DNA of 64,000 nt from Alistipes sp. (GTDB taxonomy: Bacteria; Bacteroidota; Bacteroidia; Bacteroidales; Rikenellaceae). The position numbers and the translations under genes are program-made. Within the stretch, counting starts at the first letter, position 1. Each line of letters starts with the position of its first letter. The notes beneath the pieces were generated by a model. The model was not told the origin of the DNA. It did not search any database and saw only the letters and a program-made list of their open reading frames with translations. The stretch spans positions 1 through 64,000 of the forward strand of contig JAFLRR010000005.1 in assembly GCA_022511345.1 (NCBI GenBank). Reading direction: 5' to 3'. Shown piece after piece: positions 1-7,704 of the stretch.

Positions 1-130
1 CCTGCCTGCCTTTCGGTGAACGGAAGCCGCGAGGCTTGGTGAAGTCGGGGAATAGTGTAGCCGCTGCTTAAGAAACAGCTGCCGCGAGAAGACGTGTTTT
101 GAGCGTAACGTATCGATACCAGCAGCCCCA
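1..130 (+). ncRNA. 3' part of an unidentified structured RNA (window edge)
   Basis: There is no credible reading frame here. The sequence is rich in short complementary segments and runs straight into a strong intrinsic terminator, so it is most likely the 3' end of an RNA gene or a riboswitch-type leader whose 5' end lies outside the window. Segments such as GGTGAAGTCGGGG and GTCTGCCTGC vaguely recall a cobalamin riboswitch core and B12 box, but the box does not match its consensus. RNase P, SRP and tmRNA hallmarks are absent. Family not assigned. Confidence 0.4.
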
Positions 131-173
131 GGTCTGCCTGCATAGGACGAATATGCGGGTGGACCTTTTTTTG
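131..173 (+). terminator. Intrinsic terminator of the edge RNA
   Basis: A 13-bp stem (GGTCTGCCTGCAT against ATGCGGGTGGACC, with G-U pairs) closes a 9-nt loop and is followed directly by a run of T. It ends whatever transcript enters from the left edge. Confidence 0.85.
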
Positions 174-192
174 TCTTTGTTGCAAAGACAAA

Positions 193-227
193 AATTAGCA
201 ATTAACAATTAGCAATTAGCAATTGCA
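193..227. repeat. Short tandem AATTAGC-type repeat
   Basis: Four imperfect units of CAATTAGC/CAATTAAC stand in tandem, followed at about 229-245 by a perfect GCGCTGC-TGT-GCAGCGC hairpin. No coding potential. This is low-complexity intergenic DNA between two RNA genes. Confidence 0.6.
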
Positions 228-276
228 GCGCTGCTGTGCAGCGCCGACAATTTTGGGCGGGCCGTCTCTTTTTGAT

Positions 277-307
277 TTTGCGGAACAGAAATTTATTTCT
301 ACATTTG
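277..307 (+). promoter_or_regulatory. Bacteroidota promoter of structured RNA copy A
   Basis: TTTG at 277-280, a 19-bp spacer, then TACATTTG at 300-307, an exact match to the TAnnTTTG -7 consensus. Transcription would start near 312-315, exactly where the first hairpin of the downstream RNA begins. Confidence 0.8.
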
Positions 308-311
308 TCAT

Positions 312-517
312 GCGCTCCGCGGGCGGGGCGCGACATGAGACAATAAAAAGCGTTAGCTTGAAATTTTTGCTTCTCTGAAACTTAGACACTTTCTCGAAGC
401 TGCTGAAAATTAAGTTAATCGTTCACGTCATTTCGACGTGGGCTTTATTCTGATATTTAGCAGCAAAGGTAGTCTAAGACCTCAGAGAGCGAATAAAAGA
501 TTTAGTCCGCGTTTTTT
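312..517 (+). ncRNA. Structured RNA copy A, paralogue of 45996-46263
   Basis: An approximately 205-nt transcript with its own promoter and terminator. Helices in order: 5' hairpin (312-331); AAGC/GCTT (349-359); P1 CTCTGA 373-378 with TCAGAG 482-487; P2 CTTAGAC 381-387 with GTCTAAG 472-478; P3 GCTGCT 399-404 with AGCAGC 459-464; apical P4 CACGTC 424-429 with GACGTG 435-440. The terminator stem is 489-510, with T6 at 512-517. Copy B keeps the same order with different but complementary bases in P1-P4, which supports a selected structure. The rod-like P1-P4 shape recalls 6S RNA, but no family is assigned. The RNA ends 54 nt before a lipoprotein gene, so a cis-acting leader is also possible. Confidence 0.75.
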
Positions 518-570
518 GTTGTTCGATTGCGAACAATTTATTAACCAATTAAACAATTTTTTGCGTGTTT

Positions 571-1962
571 ATGAAAAAACTGTTATTCATTTCATTGTTT
601 GCGGCGCTGATTGCAGCCGGCTGCAGTAAGGACGAGGGTCCCGGGGGACAAGGCCCAAAAATCCCGGGCAATGAGATTTGGTACACATCGACCGACGGAA
701 ATATTGTAGAGCCGTTTGAAGCGAATTTCGGAGGAGCCGAGATTCTGAGCAACACCTACGAGGATGGCAAAGGTGTTATCAAATTCAGCGCTCCCGTTAC
801 GACGATTGGATGGTATGCATTCGCTAATTGCCGCAGTCTGACAAGCGTAACTATTCCCGACAGCGTGACGGAGATTGGAGATAGTGCATTCGCTGTGTGC
901 AGCAGTCTGACAAGCGTAACTATTCCCGACAGCGTTACGACGATTGAAAATTTTGCATTCGGTCGTTGCAGCAGTCTGACAGCCTTTTATGGCAAATTTG
1001 CATCGGCTGACAACAGATGTTTGATTGTCGATGGTGTGCTTACTTCATTTGCTCCTGCCGGATTAACTGAATATACTATACCCGACAGCGTAACGACGAT
1101 TGGAGAGTCTGCATTCGGTCATTGCAGCAGTCTGACAAGCGTAACTATTCCCGAAAACGTGACGACGATTGGTCGTTATGCATTCGCTTTTTGCATCAGT
1201 CTGACAAGCGTAACAATGCTCGACAGCGTTACGGAAATTGGATTGTTGGCATTCAAAGGTTGTAGCAGTCTGGAAGCCTTTTATGGCAAATTTGCATCGG
1301 AAGATAACAGATGTTGGATTGTCGATGGTGTGCTTATTTCATTTGCTCCTGCCGGATTAACTGAATATACTATACCCGACAGCGTAACGGAGATTGGAAC
1401 GGATGCATTCGGTTATTGCAGCAGTCTGACAAGCGTAACTATTCCCAATGGCGTTACGACGATTGGAACGGATGCATTCTCTAATTGCACGAGTCTGACA
1501 AGCGTAACTATTCCCGACAGCGTAACGACGATTGGATTGTATGCATTCGGTTATTGCCGCAGTCTGACAAGCGTAACTATTCCCGACAGCGTAACGGAGA
1601 TTGGACTTCATGCATTCGATTCTTGCAGCAGTCTGACAAGCGTAACTATCGGCAACAGCGTTACGATGATTGGATGGGGTGCATTCGAATATTGCAGCAA
1701 TCTGACAAGCGTAACTATTCCCGACAGCGTTACGAAGATTGGAGGTTCTGCATTCCGTGATTGCCGCAGTCTGACAAGCGTATATTGCAAGGCTGCTACA
1801 CCGCCGACACTTGACAGTGATGTTTTCAAATATGACGATAATGGATATAAAATACTTGAAAACTTAACAGCCATATATGTGCCGCGGGAATCGGTCGAGG
1901 CATACAAGGCTGCTGAAAATTGGAGCGAATATGCGCATTTGATTCAGCCGTACGACTTTTAG
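571..1962 (+). CDS. BspA-like leucine-rich-repeat (LRR_5) surface lipoprotein
   Basis: 463 residues. The signal peptide ends in a lipobox (LIAAGC, Cys18), so it is a lipid-anchored, probably outer-membrane protein. The rest is a ladder of about twelve 23-residue repeats of the type TSVTIPDSVTTIGxxAFxxC, the LRR_5/BspA family linked to adhesion and host-protein binding. Two segments beginning AFYGKFAS (about residues 131 and 231) interrupt the ladder and split it into blocks. The C-terminal IYVPRESVEAYKAAENW segment is a typical cap of the family. ATG 571 is preferred over the in-frame GTG 565 because it starts MKK before the hydrophobic core. The repeats are near-identical at DNA level (69-bp periodicity). 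It follows structured RNA copy A. Confidence 0.88.
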   Translation: MKKLLFISLFAALIAAGCSKDEGPGGQGPKIPGNEIWYTSTDGNIVEPFEANFGGAEILSNTYEDGKGVIKFSAPVTTIGWYAFANCRSLTSVTIPDSVTEIGDSAFAVCSSLTSVTIPDSVTTIENFAFGRCSSLTAFYGKFASADNRCLIVDGVLTSFAPAGLTEYTIPDSVTTIGESAFGHCSSLTSVTIPENVTTIGRYAFAFCISLTSVTMLDSVTEIGLLAFKGCSSLEAFYGKFASEDNRCWIVDGVLISFAPAGLTEYTIPDSVTEIGTDAFGYCSSLTSVTIPNGVTTIGTDAFSNCTSLTSVTIPDSVTTIGLYAFGYCRSLTSVTIPDSVTEIGLHAFDSCSSLTSVTIGNSVTMIGWGAFEYCSNLTSVTIPDSVTKIGGSAFRDCRSLTSVYCKAATPPTLDSDVFKYDDNGYKILENLTAIYVPRESVEAYKAAENWSEYAHLIQPYDF

Positions 1963-2052
1963 TGCGTGCCGATATTTGCGCCGGCCGTAAAAAAAGGCGT
2001 TGCGCCTGCGGTGGAAAAGAGCGGAAAAATTTCTGATTTGTCATTCGGTCGA

Positions 2053-2082
2053 TTGCCGATTCGATTTATTTTCGTATATTTG
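2053..2082 (+). promoter_or_regulatory. Promoter of rpsA
   Basis: TTG at 2053-2055, 19 bp, then TATATTTG at 2075-2082. The predicted start lies about 85 nt before the rpsA ATG, leaving an AU-rich untranslated leader. Confidence 0.75.
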
Positions 2083-2176
2083 TGCGCTTTTCGCGCGCGA
2101 GGTGCGTACGCGAATGGCCAATGAAACCTAATTATTAATTTTTTAACGGGCGATTGAATCGCAAAATTTTCCGCAA

Positions 2177-4048
2177 ATGGAAGAAAACAAAATTGTTGCA
2201 AACGAGAATTTCGACTGGAATTCTTTTGAAAACGAATCCAACCTCTACGACCGCAGCAAGGAGCAGATCAGCGAGGATTATGACAAGACTCTCTCGAACA
2301 TCGCAGTAGGCGAGGTTGTCGAGGGTACGGTTACGGCCGTCGACAAGCGCGAGGTCGTTGTCAACATCGGCTACAAGAGCGAGGGCGTTATCCCCGCAAC
2401 CGAGTTCCGCTACAACCAGGCTCTGGCCGTAGGCGACAAGGTGGAGGTTTATGTCGAGTCCGTAGAGGACAAGGGCGGCCGCCTGCTGCTCTCGCACAAG
2501 AAGGCTCGCCAGCTCAAGTCGTGGGACCGCGTGAACGAGGCTATGAACAACGACGAGATTATCCAGGGTTATGTGAAGTGCCGCACCAAGGGCGGTATGA
2601 TTGTCGACGTGTTCGGCATCGAGGCCTTCCTGCCCGGTTCGCAGATCGACGTGAAGCCCATCCGCGACTACGACGTATATGTCGACAAGACCATGGAGTT
2701 CAAGGTTGTCAAAATCAACCAGGAGTTCCGCAACGTGGTGGTTTCGCACAAGGCGCTCATCGAGGCAGAGCTCGAGGCTCAGAAGCAGGTCATCATGTCG
2801 CAGCTCGAAAAGGGTCAGATTCTCGAAGGCACGGTCAAGAATATCACCTCTTACGGCGTATTTATCGACCTGGGCGGTGTCGATGGTCTTATCCACATCA
2901 CCGACCTGTCGTGGGGCCGCGTGAGCCGTCCCGAGGAGGTTGTGGCTCTCGACCAGAAGCTCAACGTTGTGATTCTCGACTTCGACGAGGCCAAGAAGCG
3001 CATCGCGCTGGGTCTCAAGCAGCTCACTCCCCATCCGTGGGAGGCGCTTGACGCTTCGCTCAAGGTCGGCGACACTGTCAAGGGCAAGGTTGTCGTTATG
3101 GCCGACTACGGCGCATTCGTCGAGATCGCTCCGGGTGTCGAGGGTCTGATTCACGTGTCGGAGATGTCGTGGAGCCAGCACCTGCGTTCGGCTCAGGAGT
3201 TCATGAAGGTGGGCGACGAGGTCGAGGCCAAGATTCTGACGCTCGACCGCGACGAGCGCAAGATGTCGCTCGGCATCAAGCAGCTCACTCCCGACCCGTG
3301 GGGCGATATCGAGTCGCGCTATCCCGTAGGCTCGAAGTGCACCGCCAAGGTTCGCAACTTCACCAACTTCGGCATCTTCGTCGAGATCGAGGAGGGCATC
3401 GACGGCCTTATCCACATCTCCGACCTGAGCTGGACCAAGAAGGTTAAGCATCCGGGCGAGTTCACCCAGATCGGCGCACCCATCGAGGTTGTAGTGCTGG
3501 AGATAGACAAGGAGAACCGCCGTCTGTCGCTGGGTCACAAGCAGCTCGAGGAGAACCCCTGGGCAGGTATCGAGAGCAAGTATGCTGCCGACACCGTTCA
3601 CGAGGGTACCGTTACCGAGATTACCGACAAGGGCTGCGTAGTGGCTCTGGGCGATAACATCGAGGGCTTCTGCCCCGCACGTCACATGACCAAGGAGGAC
3701 GGCACGACCCCGAAGGTGGGCGACAAGCTCGACTTCAAGGTGCTCGAGTTCGCCCGTTCGACCAAGCGCATCACTCTCTCGCACGCACGTCTGCACGAGG
3801 AGAGCAAGCGCGCCGAGGAGAAGGCTGAGCGCGCCGAGCGCCGCGCAGCTGCCGAGGCTACCAAGTCGTCGGTCAAGAAGATCAACGCTGCCGTAGAGAA
3901 GACCACGCTGGGCGATATCGCCGGCCTGGCCGAGCTCAAGGCTGCTATGGAGGCACCCAAGAAGGCTGCCAAGAAGAGCACCAAGAAGGCAGAGGCTGCA
4001 GCTGAGGCACCCGCCGAGGAGGCAGCTGCAGAGAAGAGCGAGGAGTAA
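2177..4048 (+). CDS. rpsA: 30S ribosomal protein S1
   Basis: 623 residues. S1 binds mRNA on the small subunit and recruits it for initiation, which matters in this phylum because mRNAs lack Shine-Dalgarno sequences. Six S1/OB repeats are visible, starting near residues 44, 128, 213, 298, 383 and 470. The middle four carry the usual GVFIDLGG..GLIHITDLSW-type signature; the first and last are divergent. A Lys/Ala/Glu-rich tail (about 545-623) is unstructured and typical of Bacteroidota S1. Codon use is strongly biased, as expected for high expression. It stands alone between its own promoter and a strong terminator. Confidence 0.97.
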   Translation: MEENKIVANENFDWNSFENESNLYDRSKEQISEDYDKTLSNIAVGEVVEGTVTAVDKREVVVNIGYKSEGVIPATEFRYNQALAVGDKVEVYVESVEDKGGRLLLSHKKARQLKSWDRVNEAMNNDEIIQGYVKCRTKGGMIVDVFGIEAFLPGSQIDVKPIRDYDVYVDKTMEFKVVKINQEFRNVVVSHKALIEAELEAQKQVIMSQLEKGQILEGTVKNITSYGVFIDLGGVDGLIHITDLSWGRVSRPEEVVALDQKLNVVILDFDEAKKRIALGLKQLTPHPWEALDASLKVGDTVKGKVVVMADYGAFVEIAPGVEGLIHVSEMSWSQHLRSAQEFMKVGDEVEAKILTLDRDERKMSLGIKQLTPDPWGDIESRYPVGSKCTAKVRNFTNFGIFVEIEEGIDGLIHISDLSWTKKVKHPGEFTQIGAPIEVVVLEIDKENRRLSLGHKQLEENPWAGIESKYAADTVHEGTVTEITDKGCVVALGDNIEGFCPARHMTKEDGTTPKVGDKLDFKVLEFARSTKRITLSHARLHEESKRAEEKAERAERRAAAEATKSSVKKINAAVEKTTLGDIAGLAELKAAMEAPKKAAKKSTKKAEAAAEAPAEEAAAEKSEE

Positions 4049-4074
4049 TCCGCGAGCTTCGGAAAGAGTAGAAA

Positions 4075-4107
4075 ATCCGCCGCCCTCAGGGCGGCGGATC
4101 TCTTTTT
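4075..4107 (+). terminator. rpsA terminator
   Basis: A perfect 11-bp stem (ATCCGCCGCCC / GGGCGGCGGAT) with a TCA loop is followed by TCTTTTT. It lies 27 nt after the rpsA stop. Confidence 0.93.
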
Positions 4108-4210
4108 ATGCTTGCACGGATTCGTCAATTTTTAGCGGCTGCACCCCGCAGCACGCATCGACATTGGCGAGACTCGGATATTCCCGCGATGGCGGGCAAC
4201 ACTCTCGAAA

Positions 4211-4236
4211 GGGCACCCGATTCGGGCGCTCTTTTT
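4211..4236 (+). terminator. Second terminator-like hairpin, possibly bidirectional
   Basis: An 8-bp stem with one mismatch (GGCACCCG / CGGGCGCT) is followed by CTTTTT on the plus strand. It lies just beyond the 3' end of the minus-strand RHH gene, so it may back up rpsA termination and also end that gene. Confidence 0.5.
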
Positions 4237-4259
4237 ATTTCCTTTGCCGTCCTTTTCAT

Positions 4260-4451
4260 TTATCGAAGATATATTTCAATAGCCTCGACAATCAATTGGC
4301 TGCGTGAGATTCCGCGCTCTTTTGCCGACTCGATAATCCGCGCCAGCAGTTCTGGCGAGATGGAAAATGCAACCGTCTGCGTCCTGTTGTCTTTGGGCTT
4401 GCGACCGGCACCCTCGCGGCGACCACCGCGCATTTTTTTCGCTGTTTCCAT
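4260..4451 (-). CDS. Ribbon-helix-helix (CopG/MetJ-type) DNA-binding protein
   Basis: 63 residues. A basic N-terminus (RREGAGRKPKDNRTQ) precedes a canonical RHH core: a short beta strand TVAFSISPELLARI, then helices around ESAKERGISRSQLIVEAIEIYL. RHH dimers insert the antiparallel beta strands in the DNA major groove. There is no adjacent toxin-like gene on this strand; the neighbours are tRNA-Gln and rpsA. It is therefore more likely a stand-alone regulator than an antitoxin, though this is inference. Confidence 0.75.
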   Translation of the reverse strand: METAKKMRGGRREGAGRKPKDNRTQTVAFSISPELLARIIESAKERGISRSQLIVEAIEIYLR

Positions 4452-4623
4452 ATTCTTATATATCTTTATATATCATATAACAATTCCGCAGCGGGCAGGG
4501 CTTTCGCTCCACCCCGAAAGTCATAATTCTTTTCAAAAGTCATCAAGCCGCGCCGGCCCTCCGCAACGGTCATTCCGAAAGATTTTAGAAGGGAGGCCGA
4601 TGCGATTCTTGCATATTCGCAAC

Positions 4624-4652
4624 GAAAAAAGCGGCACTTAAAAGCGCCGCTT
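4624..4652 (-). terminator. Terminator of tRNA-Gln
   Basis: Read on the minus strand, an 11-bp stem (AAGCGGCGCTT / AAGTGCCGCTT, one G-U) with a 2-nt loop is followed by T6. Confidence 0.85.
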
Positions 4653-4656
4653 CGAG

Positions 4657-4727
4657 TTGAGCTACCTGGATTCGAACCAAGAATAACAGGACCAGAATCT
4701 GTTGTGTTACCATTACACCATAGCTCA
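4657..4727 (-). tRNA. tRNA-Gln (anticodon CTG)
   Basis: 71-nt cloverleaf. The acceptor stem is TGAGCTA / TAGCTCA with discriminator A; the T-arm contains GGTTCGAATCC; the anticodon loop TTCTGGT gives CTG, reading CAG. CCA is not encoded. It is followed by its own terminator. Confidence 0.93.
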
Positions 4728-4853
4728 ATGTCCTTTTGGTGATGCAAAAGTAGAACAATATTTTTCAAATGCAAAGAAATTTTCGAAATTTTTTTTAATT
4801 TTGTTCGTTTTCCGCTGCGGCGGCAACCTTTAACGACTAACTTTTCAAACATT

Positions 4854-6128
4854 ATGGGTGTAAAACTTCGTCTGGTGGTCATGAACTTTCTCCAGTATGC
4901 AGTCTGGGGTTCGTATCTGACTTCAATGGGTTCATATCTTGTGAGCGTCGACTTGGCTTCGCGAATCGGTCTGTTCTATGCCGTGCAGGGCATAGTCTCG
5001 CTCTTCATGCCCGCAATCATGGGCATCATCGCCGACCGCTGGGTGCCGGCGCAGCGTCTGCTGGGCTTCTGCCACGCTCTTGCGGCGATATTCATGGGTG
5101 CCGCCGGATACTATGCCGCATCGACCGGTGCGGGCGTAGGATTCACCACGCTCTTTACGCTTTACACGCTCAGCGTGGCATTCTACATGCCGACCATAGC
5201 GCTGTCGAACTCGGTGGCATACTCCGTTCTGGAGAAGGCCGGGCTGGACACCGTCAAGGCCTTTCCGCCGATTCGCGTGTGGGGTACGGTGGGCTTCATC
5301 TGCGCAATGCTGCTGTGCGACGTTACCGGCTTCCAGACCACTTACATGCAGTTCTTCCAGTGTGCGACCATAGGCCTGATTCTGGGATTCTATGCCATGA
5401 CGCTGCCCGAGTGCCCCGTGAGCGCGGCCGCAGCCGGCAAGAAGAGCCTCACCGAGGCGTTGGGTCTGCGCGCATTCGCGCTCTTCAAACAGAAGAAGAT
5501 GGCCCTGTTCTTCATATTCTCGATGCTGCTGGGCGTATCGCTCCAGATAACCAACGGATTCGCAAACCCATTCATCACCTCGTTCCGCGAGATTCCGGAG
5601 TATGCCGGAACATTCGGCGCCAACCACGCCAATGCGCTCATTTCGCTTTCGCAGCTCTCGGAGACGCTCTGCATACTGCTCATACCGTTCTGCCTGAAGC
5701 GGTTCGGCATCAAGCGCGTGATGCTGATGTCGATGTTCGCCTGGGTGCTGCGATTCGGACTGTTCGGACTGGGAAATCCCGGCGGCGGGGTGTGGATGTT
5801 CATCCTCTCGATGATCGTCTACGGCGTGGCGTTCGACTTCTTCAACGTGTCGGGTTCGCTGTTCGTGAACCGCGAGACGGATACCAACATCCGCTCGTCG
5901 GCGCAGGGCCTCTTCATGATAATGACCAACGGCATCGGCGCGACTATCGGCACGCTGGGTGCGCAGGCCGTCGTCGACCGCTTCGTCTACACGCAGCCGC
6001 AGGGTACGGCGGCGATGGTCGAGGGCTGGTCGCACTCGTGGCTGCTCTTCGCGGGTTACTCGTTCGCGGTGGCTACGGTGTTCATGCTCGTGTTCCGATA
6101 TAAGCACGTGCCGGAGAGCGAGGCGTAA
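4854..6128 (+). CDS. MFS nucleoside permease (NupG/XapB-like nucleoside:H+ symporter)
   Basis: 424 residues with about twelve membrane helices. The N-terminus (LRLVVMNFLQYAVWGSYL) and the loop GIIADRWVPAQR match the nucleoside:H+ symporter family, which imports nucleosides across the inner membrane with protons. Length agrees with the family (about 410-430). The gene is monocistronic, lying between divergent tRNA-Gln and its own terminator. Substrate preference cannot be read from the sequence. Family assignment is firm, exact substrate is not. Confidence 0.85.
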   Translation: MGVKLRLVVMNFLQYAVWGSYLTSMGSYLVSVDLASRIGLFYAVQGIVSLFMPAIMGIIADRWVPAQRLLGFCHALAAIFMGAAGYYAASTGAGVGFTTLFTLYTLSVAFYMPTIALSNSVAYSVLEKAGLDTVKAFPPIRVWGTVGFICAMLLCDVTGFQTTYMQFFQCATIGLILGFYAMTLPECPVSAAAAGKKSLTEALGLRAFALFKQKKMALFFIFSMLLGVSLQITNGFANPFITSFREIPEYAGTFGANHANALISLSQLSETLCILLIPFCLKRFGIKRVMLMSMFAWVLRFGLFGLGNPGGGVWMFILSMIVYGVAFDFFNVSGSLFVNRETDTNIRSSAQGLFMIMTNGIGATIGTLGAQAVVDRFVYTQPQGTAAMVEGWSHSWLLFAGYSFAVATVFMLVFRYKHVPESEA

Positions 6129-6151
6129 AATAATAGACGATACGAAACAAT

Positions 6152-6190
6152 GGCGGGAGTTCGGCCTCGGGCAGGATTCCCGCATTTTTA
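6152..6190 (+). terminator. Terminator of the nucleoside permease gene
   Basis: A GCGGGA / TCCCGC stem enclosing a 19-nt loop is followed by ATTTTTATT, 24 nt after the stop codon. Confidence 0.75.
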
Positions 6191-6307
6191 TTGCAAGAAA
6201 TGAATGGTTGGACCGTATATATTATTGCAATGTCAGAATTTGTTATTATATTTGTCCAAATGTTGCATGCAATGCGGGCGGCACAGGACAAGGATAGCTC
6301 GGCAATG

Positions 6308-6330
6308 AAAAAAGGCGGACTTTGCCGCCT
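6308..6330 (-). terminator. Terminator of tRNA-Arg
   Basis: On the minus strand AGGCGG / CCGCCT with a short loop is followed by T6, directly downstream of the tRNA. Confidence 0.85.
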
Positions 6331-6334
6331 GGAG

Positions 6335-6406
6335 TAGTCCCGAAAGGATTCGAACCTTCATCGTAAGAACCGGAATCTTAAATTCTATCCATTGAACTAC
6401 GGGACC
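6335..6406 (-). tRNA. tRNA-Arg (anticodon CCG)
   Basis: 72-nt cloverleaf. The acceptor is GGTCCCG / CGGGACT (terminal G-U) with discriminator A, the T-arm contains GGTTCGAATCC, and the anticodon loop TTCCGGT has stem TAAGA / TCTTA. It reads CGG. CCA is not encoded. Confidence 0.93.
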
Positions 6407-6437
6407 GTGGTGCAAAGATGCAAAAAAAAAATGAATT

Positions 6438-7067
6438 ATGCGACGATTGGATGATAATAATTGGGAGAGGCTCGAGAGCGTAATACGCCGTTCGAACATG
6501 ACCGTGAACGGGTTTGCAAAACATATCGGGCTCTTGCGCGGCGAAAATCTGTATCAGATAAAGCGCGGAAACAACGGTATTTCGCGCGACCTGGCCGCGC
6601 GTATAGTCAAGCACTTTCCGGACATCGACAAGCTCTGGCTGCTGACGGGCGAGGGAACGATGATTTCGCGCGGTGCGGATGCAGCAGGGGCGGTGCCGTT
6701 CTACCGCGAGGATGCCGAGAGCTCCATAACTGCGCGCGACAAGCTGAAGCCGGACTCGGAAATCATGGTGCCGGGTGTGGAGTGCGACTTCGCCATGAGA
6801 GTCGATTCGACGGCCATGGCACCGTCGATACCGGCCGGAAGCATCGTGCTGCTGAAAAAAACGGATGCCGAGTCGATTATTCCCGGCTTCGAGTATGTCA
6901 TTGTGAGCCGAAAAATCGTAACTTTGCGTATCGTTCGCATGTGTACGGACGGCAAGACATTGCGGCTGGTGGCGGCCGACAGCGAGAGGTTTGACGATAT
7001 ATTGCTGAAAAAGAAGGATATAGATGAGCTGTACAAGGTCGCAGGCAAAATATTGATTAACAAATAA
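6438..7067 (+). CDS. XRE-type HTH / S24-like regulator with degenerate peptidase dyad
   Basis: 209 residues. An N-terminal helix-turn-helix (about 10-65, NGFAKHIGL..NLYQIKRGNNGIS) is followed by an S24/LexA-like domain (about 110-205). In the family the nucleophile sits in a G-D-S-M-x-P motif. Here the aligned segment is DSTAMAPSI, with Ala where Ser is expected, and the Lys segment reads IVTLRIV with Leu at the usual Lys. Self-cleavage therefore looks lost. It starts 31 nt from divergent tRNA-Arg, just after an A10 tract (6422-6431), and is followed after 5 nt by riboflavin synthase. No phage genes are nearby, so a housekeeping regulator is more likely than a prophage repressor. Confidence 0.8.
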   Translation: MRRLDDNNWERLESVIRRSNMTVNGFAKHIGLLRGENLYQIKRGNNGISRDLAARIVKHFPDIDKLWLLTGEGTMISRGADAAGAVPFYREDAESSITARDKLKPDSEIMVPGVECDFAMRVDSTAMAPSIPAGSIVLLKKTDAESIIPGFEYVIVSRKIVTLRIVRMCTDGKTLRLVAADSERFDDILLKKKDIDELYKVAGKILINK

Positions 7068-7072
7068 GGATT

Positions 7073-7669
7073 ATGTTTTCGGGTATTGTTGAGAGAACCG
7101 CCGAGGTCGTGGCAGTCAAAAACTGGCGCGGCAACCGGGATTTTACGCTGCGGACAGACATCTGCGGCGAGCTGAAGATAGACCAGAGCATATCGCATAA
7201 CGGCGTATGTCTGACCGTGGTGGACATAGCCGGCGACACCTATACGGTAACGGCCATGCACGAGACGCTCATGCGAAGCAATCTCGGTGAGCTGAAGGTG
7301 GGAGACAGGGTCAACATCGAGCGTTCGATGAAGCCCGACGCGCTTCTGGACGGCCACATAGTTCAGGGTCATGTCGACCAGACGGCCGAGTGCGTGGAGG
7401 TGGAGGATGCCGACGGAAGCTGGTACTTCAAATTCCGCTACCAGCCCCAGGGCGGGGGACTCTGCACCGTGGAGAAGGGCTCGGTGGCCGTGAACGGAGT
7501 GAGTCTGACGGTATGCGACTCGAAAGAGGGGGAGTTTCGCGTGGCGATAATACCTTATACATATGAGAATACGAACTTCAATGCCATAAAGGTCGGCACG
7601 AAGGTGAACCTCGAATTCGACATCGTGGGCAAGTACATAGCCCGGCTGATGGAGAGCTACAGGCGTTAA
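7073..7669 (+). CDS. ribE: Riboflavin synthase, alpha subunit
   Basis: 198 residues. It dismutates two 6,7-dimethyl-8-ribityllumazine molecules to riboflavin and the ribityl-diaminopyrimidine, the last step of riboflavin synthesis in the cytosol. The start MFSGIVE is the family hallmark. Two lumazine-binding barrels follow (about 1-95 and 96-190), each with a GxxV(C/S)LTV-type signature (HNGVCLTVV and VNGVSLTVC). Length is normal. It lies 5 nt after the S24-like regulator, probably co-transcribed. No FMN riboswitch is visible in front. Confidence 0.96.
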   Translation: MFSGIVERTAEVVAVKNWRGNRDFTLRTDICGELKIDQSISHNGVCLTVVDIAGDTYTVTAMHETLMRSNLGELKVGDRVNIERSMKPDALLDGHIVQGHVDQTAECVEVEDADGSWYFKFRYQPQGGGLCTVEKGSVAVNGVSLTVCDSKEGEFRVAIIPYTYENTNFNAIKVGTKVNLEFDIVGKYIARLMESYRR

Positions 7670-7704
7670 ACGGTAGAAACAAACTAAAAAAAGGAGCGTT
7701 TTTT

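Noticed and set aside
571..1962. CRISPR-like direct repeats
   Set aside because: The repeats are 69-bp coding LRR units in frame, without unique spacers.
1989..2007. Minus-strand hairpin AGGCG-CAA-CGCCT followed by T7
   Set aside because: No minus-strand gene or promoter enters it; probably chance or a weak backup element.
2135..3796. 553-codon minus-strand frame opposite rpsA
   Set aside because: Mirror of a strongly codon-biased gene; no independent features.
4108..4641. 177-codon plus-strand frame over the RHH gene and intergenic DNA
   Set aside because: It translates a terminator and the antisense of the RHH gene; no family features.
4260..4727. RHH gene beside tRNA-Gln as a relic of an integrated element
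   Set aside because: No integrase, no duplicated tRNA 3' end and host-like composition.
6422..6431. A10 tract before the S24-like gene as a phase-variable promoter
   Set aside because: It lies in a 31-bp gap with no clear -33/-7 pair around it; not enough to claim.
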